Assembly (NCBI GenBank): GCA_016176845.1 | Contig: JACOWJ010000042.1 | Span: 1-7,274, forward strand | Reading direction: 5' to 3' | Source: Nitrospinota bacterium | Lineage (GTDB): Bacteria; 2-12-FULL-45-22; JACOWJ01 | Length of the DNA stretch: 7,274 bases | In this document: positions 5,608 to 7,274 of the stretch, one piece after another | Position numbering within the stretch: position 1 is the stretch's first letter | How the letters are laid out: each line of letters opens with the position of its first letter | Position numbers and translations under genes: made by a program | Notes under the pieces: generated by a model | Database searches by the model: none | Told to the model about the DNA's origin: nothing | The model's input: the letters and a program-made list of their open reading frames with translations, nothing else

Positions 5608-6780
5608 ATGAAGCGGATCGCCTTGGCCCTGGCCATCGGGTTGGGCCTAACTCTAATCAAAATGGGAGCAGGGCATGCCGAGGAGGTCAGGACCTCTCCG
5701 CAGGCGGGGGTTTATCTTTATTGGAGGAACAACCAGCTGGTGCGCCAGGAACGAGACGTCGACGGAGATGGAAAGATCGATGCCTGGTACTATTATCGAG
5801 AGGGAAAGCTCGACCACCAGGAGGAGGACAGCAACCACGATGGCCGGCCAGACGTTTGGACTTATCATGTTGACGAGAAGGTGGACAAACAGGAGCGGGA
5901 CACCGATAGCGACGGTCGGGTGGATCTCTGGCTCTTGATGGATTTTACGGGAGCTGTCGAGCGGAGGTGGCAGGATACCAACCGGGATGGCAAGGTCGAT
6001 GTCTGGACTTATTACAAAAACGGAGAGATCGTCAAAGAAGAGCGGGATCGAAATGGAGATAAAGAGGTAGACCTCATCCTTCATTACCAAAAAGAGAAGC
6101 CCATCCGGCAAGAGGAAGATACCGACTATGATGGCCGGATGGATCTGTGGACCTACTATGACGAACAGGGTCGAATTGCACGACAAGAGGATGATACCCA
6201 TCAAGACGGCAAGATCGATGCGATTTACTTTTACCAGGAAGGCAAACTGGTCAAGAAAGAGGCCGATACCAGTGGTAACGGCAGAGTTGGCCTGAGGGAA
6301 TTCTATGAGAAAGGGAAGCTGGTCAAAAGAGAGCTGGATTCCAGCAAGGATGGGCGAATGGACTCCTGGTCCTTTTATGATCAGAACGGGCAACTCGTCA
6401 GGGTTGAAGAGGATCTGAACGAAGACGGCCTGAAGGAGACCATCTTTCTTTATAAGGAGGGAAAACTGGTCTCCAAGGCCGAGGATTCCAACGCCGACGG
6501 AAAGCCCGATGTCTGGACCTATTTCCAGGCAGAAGAGGTCGTTCGGGAGGAGCGGGATACCGATGGAGATGGGAAGGCCGATCTCGTTTCTTATTTTCAA
6601 GGGGGACGGCTGGTCCGCAAAGAGGTCGATTCCAACCACGATGGCCGCCCGGATATCCTTTCCTTTTATGAAGGGGGGGAGCTAACGCGTCAGGAGGAGG
6701 ATCTCGATTTTGACGGGCATGTGGACCGCAAACTTTACTATCAGGAAGGCAAGCTCGTGAAGCAGGAAAAGTTCAACTAA
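5608..6780 (+). CDS. Exported repeat protein: 14 tandem DxDxDGxxD / aromatic-hairpin repeats
   Basis: I do not recognise a named family. The 390-aa protein starts with a Sec signal peptide: MKR, a hydrophobic core (4-18) and a likely cut after Ala24 (AGHA/EE). From about residue 35 the rest is repeats: a half unit (YLYWRNNQLVRQER), then 14 units whose first Asp lies at 50, 74, 98, 123, 147, 171, 196, 220, 244, 269, 293, 317, 341 and 365. The consensus is D-[ST]-[ND]-x-D-G-[KR]-x-D-x-W-x-Y-Y-x-x-G-x-L-V-[KR]-x-E-[ED]. The first nine positions look like the calcium loop of EF-hand, dockerin or thrombospondin-3 repeats, without the usual position-12 Glu; the second half resembles MORN_2/YwqK hairpins. 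Units 5 and 8 have weakened loops (DRNGDKEVD, DTSGNGRVG). It lies 24 nt after the TonB-like gene, with only a weak ribosome site, suggesting one operon. A calcium-stabilised periplasmic or outer-surface scaffold is inference. The protein ends on a complete repeat with no anchor or sorting domain. Confidence 0.9.
   Translation: MKRIALALAIGLGLTLIKMGAGHAEEVRTSPQAGVYLYWRNNQLVRQERDVDGDGKIDAWYYYREGKLDHQEEDSNHDGRPDVWTYHVDEKVDKQERDTDSDGRVDLWLLMDFTGAVERRWQDTNRDGKVDVWTYYKNGEIVKEERDRNGDKEVDLILHYQKEKPIRQEEDTDYDGRMDLWTYYDEQGRIARQEDDTHQDGKIDAIYFYQEGKLVKKEADTSGNGRVGLREFYEKGKLVKRELDSSKDGRMDSWSFYDQNGQLVRVEEDLNEDGLKETIFLYKEGKLVSKAEDSNADGKPDVWTYFQAEEVVREERDTDGDGKADLVSYFQGGRLVRKEVDSNHDGRPDILSFYEGGELTRQEEDLDFDGHVDRKLYYQEGKLVKQEKFN
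5710..6777 (+). repeat. In-gene tandem repeat array, 72/75-nt period
   Basis: The coding repeats step by 24, 24, 25, 24, 24, 25, 24, 24, 25, 24, 24, 24 and 24 residues, so the DNA period is 72 or 75 nt. At DNA level the units are well diverged, but some blocks persist, such as CAACCACGATGGCCG at both 5832-5846 (unit 2) and 6633-6647 (unit 13), and CGATGTCTGGAC in units 4 and 11. This points to an old array kept by selection on protein, not a freshly expanded one. Confidence 0.9.
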
Positions 6781-6817
6781 ACCGACATGGCCAAGCAGGG
6801 TTTGCCGCCCCCGCGGA

Positions 6818-6852
6818 TGAAAATGTCCTTCAGAAAGGCCCTGGCATTTTCA
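6818..6852. terminator. Inverted repeat after the repeat-protein gene, possible weak terminator
   Basis: TGAAAATG (6818-6825) pairs with CATTTTCA (6845-6852), and CCTT/AAGG (6827-6830, 6835-6838) can extend a smaller hairpin inside. It lies about 40 nt after the stop at 6780. No T-run follows the stem, and the stem is AT-rich, so a factor-independent terminator is only possible. Confidence 0.3.
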
Positions 6853-6861
6853 CGGTAAAGC

Positions 6862-6891
6862 TTGCTTCTATTCTCTTTGACCTGCTATAAT
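6862..6891 (+). promoter_or_regulatory. Probable sigma70-type promoter of the right-end gene
   Basis: TTGCTT (6862-6867), an 18-nt spacer and a perfect TATAAT (6886-6891). A start near 6898 would give a leader of about 170 nt before the TTG start at 7068. A TTGACC at 6877 is too close to the -10 to serve as its -35. Confidence 0.5.
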
Positions 6892-6897
6892 ATCTCC

Positions 6898-7067
6898 GGA
6901 CAGGGGTGGGCCATTTGCGCTCACTGAAACCTATCTTCAGAGCCAGTGCGAGCGCTGTTGATCGTCGGGAAAACCGCTCATTTAGCTCTGAAACCGAGGC
7001 AGGGTATTGAGGTGGGCCCTGGCAATGAATATATTTGAGGATTTTTTGGTTAGGAGGAGAAGGGAAA
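6898..7067 (+). other. Long leader with nested inverted repeats
   Basis: Between the predicted transcript start and the TTG start lies non-coding sequence with an outer 8-bp dyad, TTCAGAGC (6936-6943) with GCTCTGAA (6985-6992), and an inner 5-bp dyad, GAGCG (6950-6954) with CGCTC (6975-6979). The octamers GGTGGGCC (6905-6912, 7011-7018) and CTGAAACC each occur twice. I looked for the conserved cores of cobalamin and cyclic-di-GMP riboswitches and did not see them. It could equally be an operator region or chance structure. Confidence 0.35.
7052..7057 (+). promoter_or_regulatory. Ribosome binding site selecting a TTG start
   Basis: AGGAGG at 7052-7057, followed by AGAAGGG, lies 10 nt before TTG 7068. 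This is the strongest ribosome site near the right end and is the main reason for starting the last gene at TTG and not at the in-frame ATG 7113. Confidence 0.65.
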
Positions 7068-7274
7068 TTGATCAGGCATAAAAGGCGTGAAGCTGTCGTT
7101 CTATTCTCTGCGATGCTGTTCATTGCAGGGACGCTATGGGGCAAGGCCCTAAACACTGCGGAGAAGTTCCTGTTCGGTTCTGCAGTCCCAAAAGTTGAAG
7201 CAGCAACCATCGTCCCTTCTGCTCATCCCTTTGGCTCAGACCTCATCGTGAAGATTGTCAAAGAAGAAAAACCG
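7068..7274 (+). CDS. Membrane-anchored or secreted protein of unknown function, 5' end only
   Basis: Sixty-nine codons are open from TTG 7068 to the window end. The product begins with a basic patch (IRHKRRE) and a hydrophobic stretch (AVVLFSAMLFIAGTLWG, about residues 9-25), so it is exported or anchored by an N-terminal signal. The visible remainder is a polar segment starting KALNTAEKFLFGSAVP and ending in a Lys/Glu-rich KIVKEEKP. No conserved domain can be recognised in this fragment, and I assign no function. The start is supported by AGGAGG upstream and by the positively charged residues before the hydrophobic core; starting at ATG 7113 would drop both. It has its own likely promoter and a long leader, so it is probably not part of the repeat-protein operon. 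Confidence 0.65.
   Translation, partial: MIRHKRREAVVLFSAMLFIAGTLWGKALNTAEKFLFGSAVPKVEAATIVPSAHPFGSDLIVKIVKEEKP

Noticed and set aside
5653-6639. A 328-codon open frame on the minus strand opposite the repeat-protein gene
   Set aside because: Its openness follows from the repeated codon pattern of the plus-strand gene; its periodic hydrophobic translation is the mirror of the repeats, and no ribosome site or family match is visible.
5755-6777. CRISPR-like or DNA-level satellite array
   Set aside because: The units are diverged at DNA level, lie in one open frame and are conserved as protein, so this is a coding repeat.
6830-7210. A 126-codon minus-strand frame across the right intergenic region
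   Set aside because: It runs through the plus-strand promoter, leader and ribosome site and shows no family features or ribosome site of its own.
1-7274. tRNA, rRNA, insertion sequence or CRISPR array
   Set aside because: I saw no tRNA-like cloverleaf with the T-loop core, no rRNA segments, no transposase-like frame with terminal repeats and no direct-repeat/spacer pattern. This was by reading only.

Overview
The window is a GC-rich piece of a bacterial chromosome. It holds central-carbon genes on the minus strand and, from about 2.6 kb on, genes on the plus strand. A two-subunit class I (Fe-S) fumarase in operon with sucC, a TolA/TonB-type envelope protein and Sec-exported repeat proteins point to a Gram-negative, probably deltaproteobacterial-like (Desulfobacterota, NC10 or similar) organism. 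That placement is an inference from gene style only; no phylogenetic marker is present.

Minus-strand block (1-2464): a clear sigma70-type promoter (2436-2464) drives fumarase alpha, fumarase beta and sucC, in that order. sucD would be expected next, beyond the left edge. Fumarase beta and sucC overlap by ATGA and are probably translationally coupled. sucC is broken in this sequence: about 60 internal codons of the ATP-grasp domain are missing and the reading frame changes at about 545-556, while both flanks are well conserved. This is a recent pseudogenisation or an assembly/sequencing error.

Divergent control region (2383-2592): two back-to-back promoters, each with a 17-nt spacer, fire left into fum-suc and right into hutH. 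A small dyad lies just upstream of the hutH -35.

Plus-strand block: hutH (2593-4122) is a complete histidine ammonia-lyase with every catalytic residue I could check. After an AT-richer gap come two closely spaced envelope genes. The first is a TonB/TolA-like energy transducer (start chosen at 4279) with an S-x3-H transmembrane motif, a Pro/Lys-rich and Gly-rich periplasmic stretch and a C-terminal TonB/TolA domain. The second, 24 nt downstream, is an exported protein made almost entirely of fourteen 24-25-residue repeats, each joining a calcium-loop-like DxDxDGxxD motif to a MORN_2/YwqK-like aromatic hairpin. The repeats show a three-repeat superperiod.

Right end (6781-7274): a dyad that may end the operon, a good promoter at 6862-6891, a leader of about 170 nt with nested inverted repeats, and the 5' end of a membrane-anchored or secreted protein of unknown function that starts at a TTG codon and runs off the window.

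The best candidates for something little described are the repeat protein with its TonB-like partner and the structured leader at the right end. The sucC lesion most needs checking.
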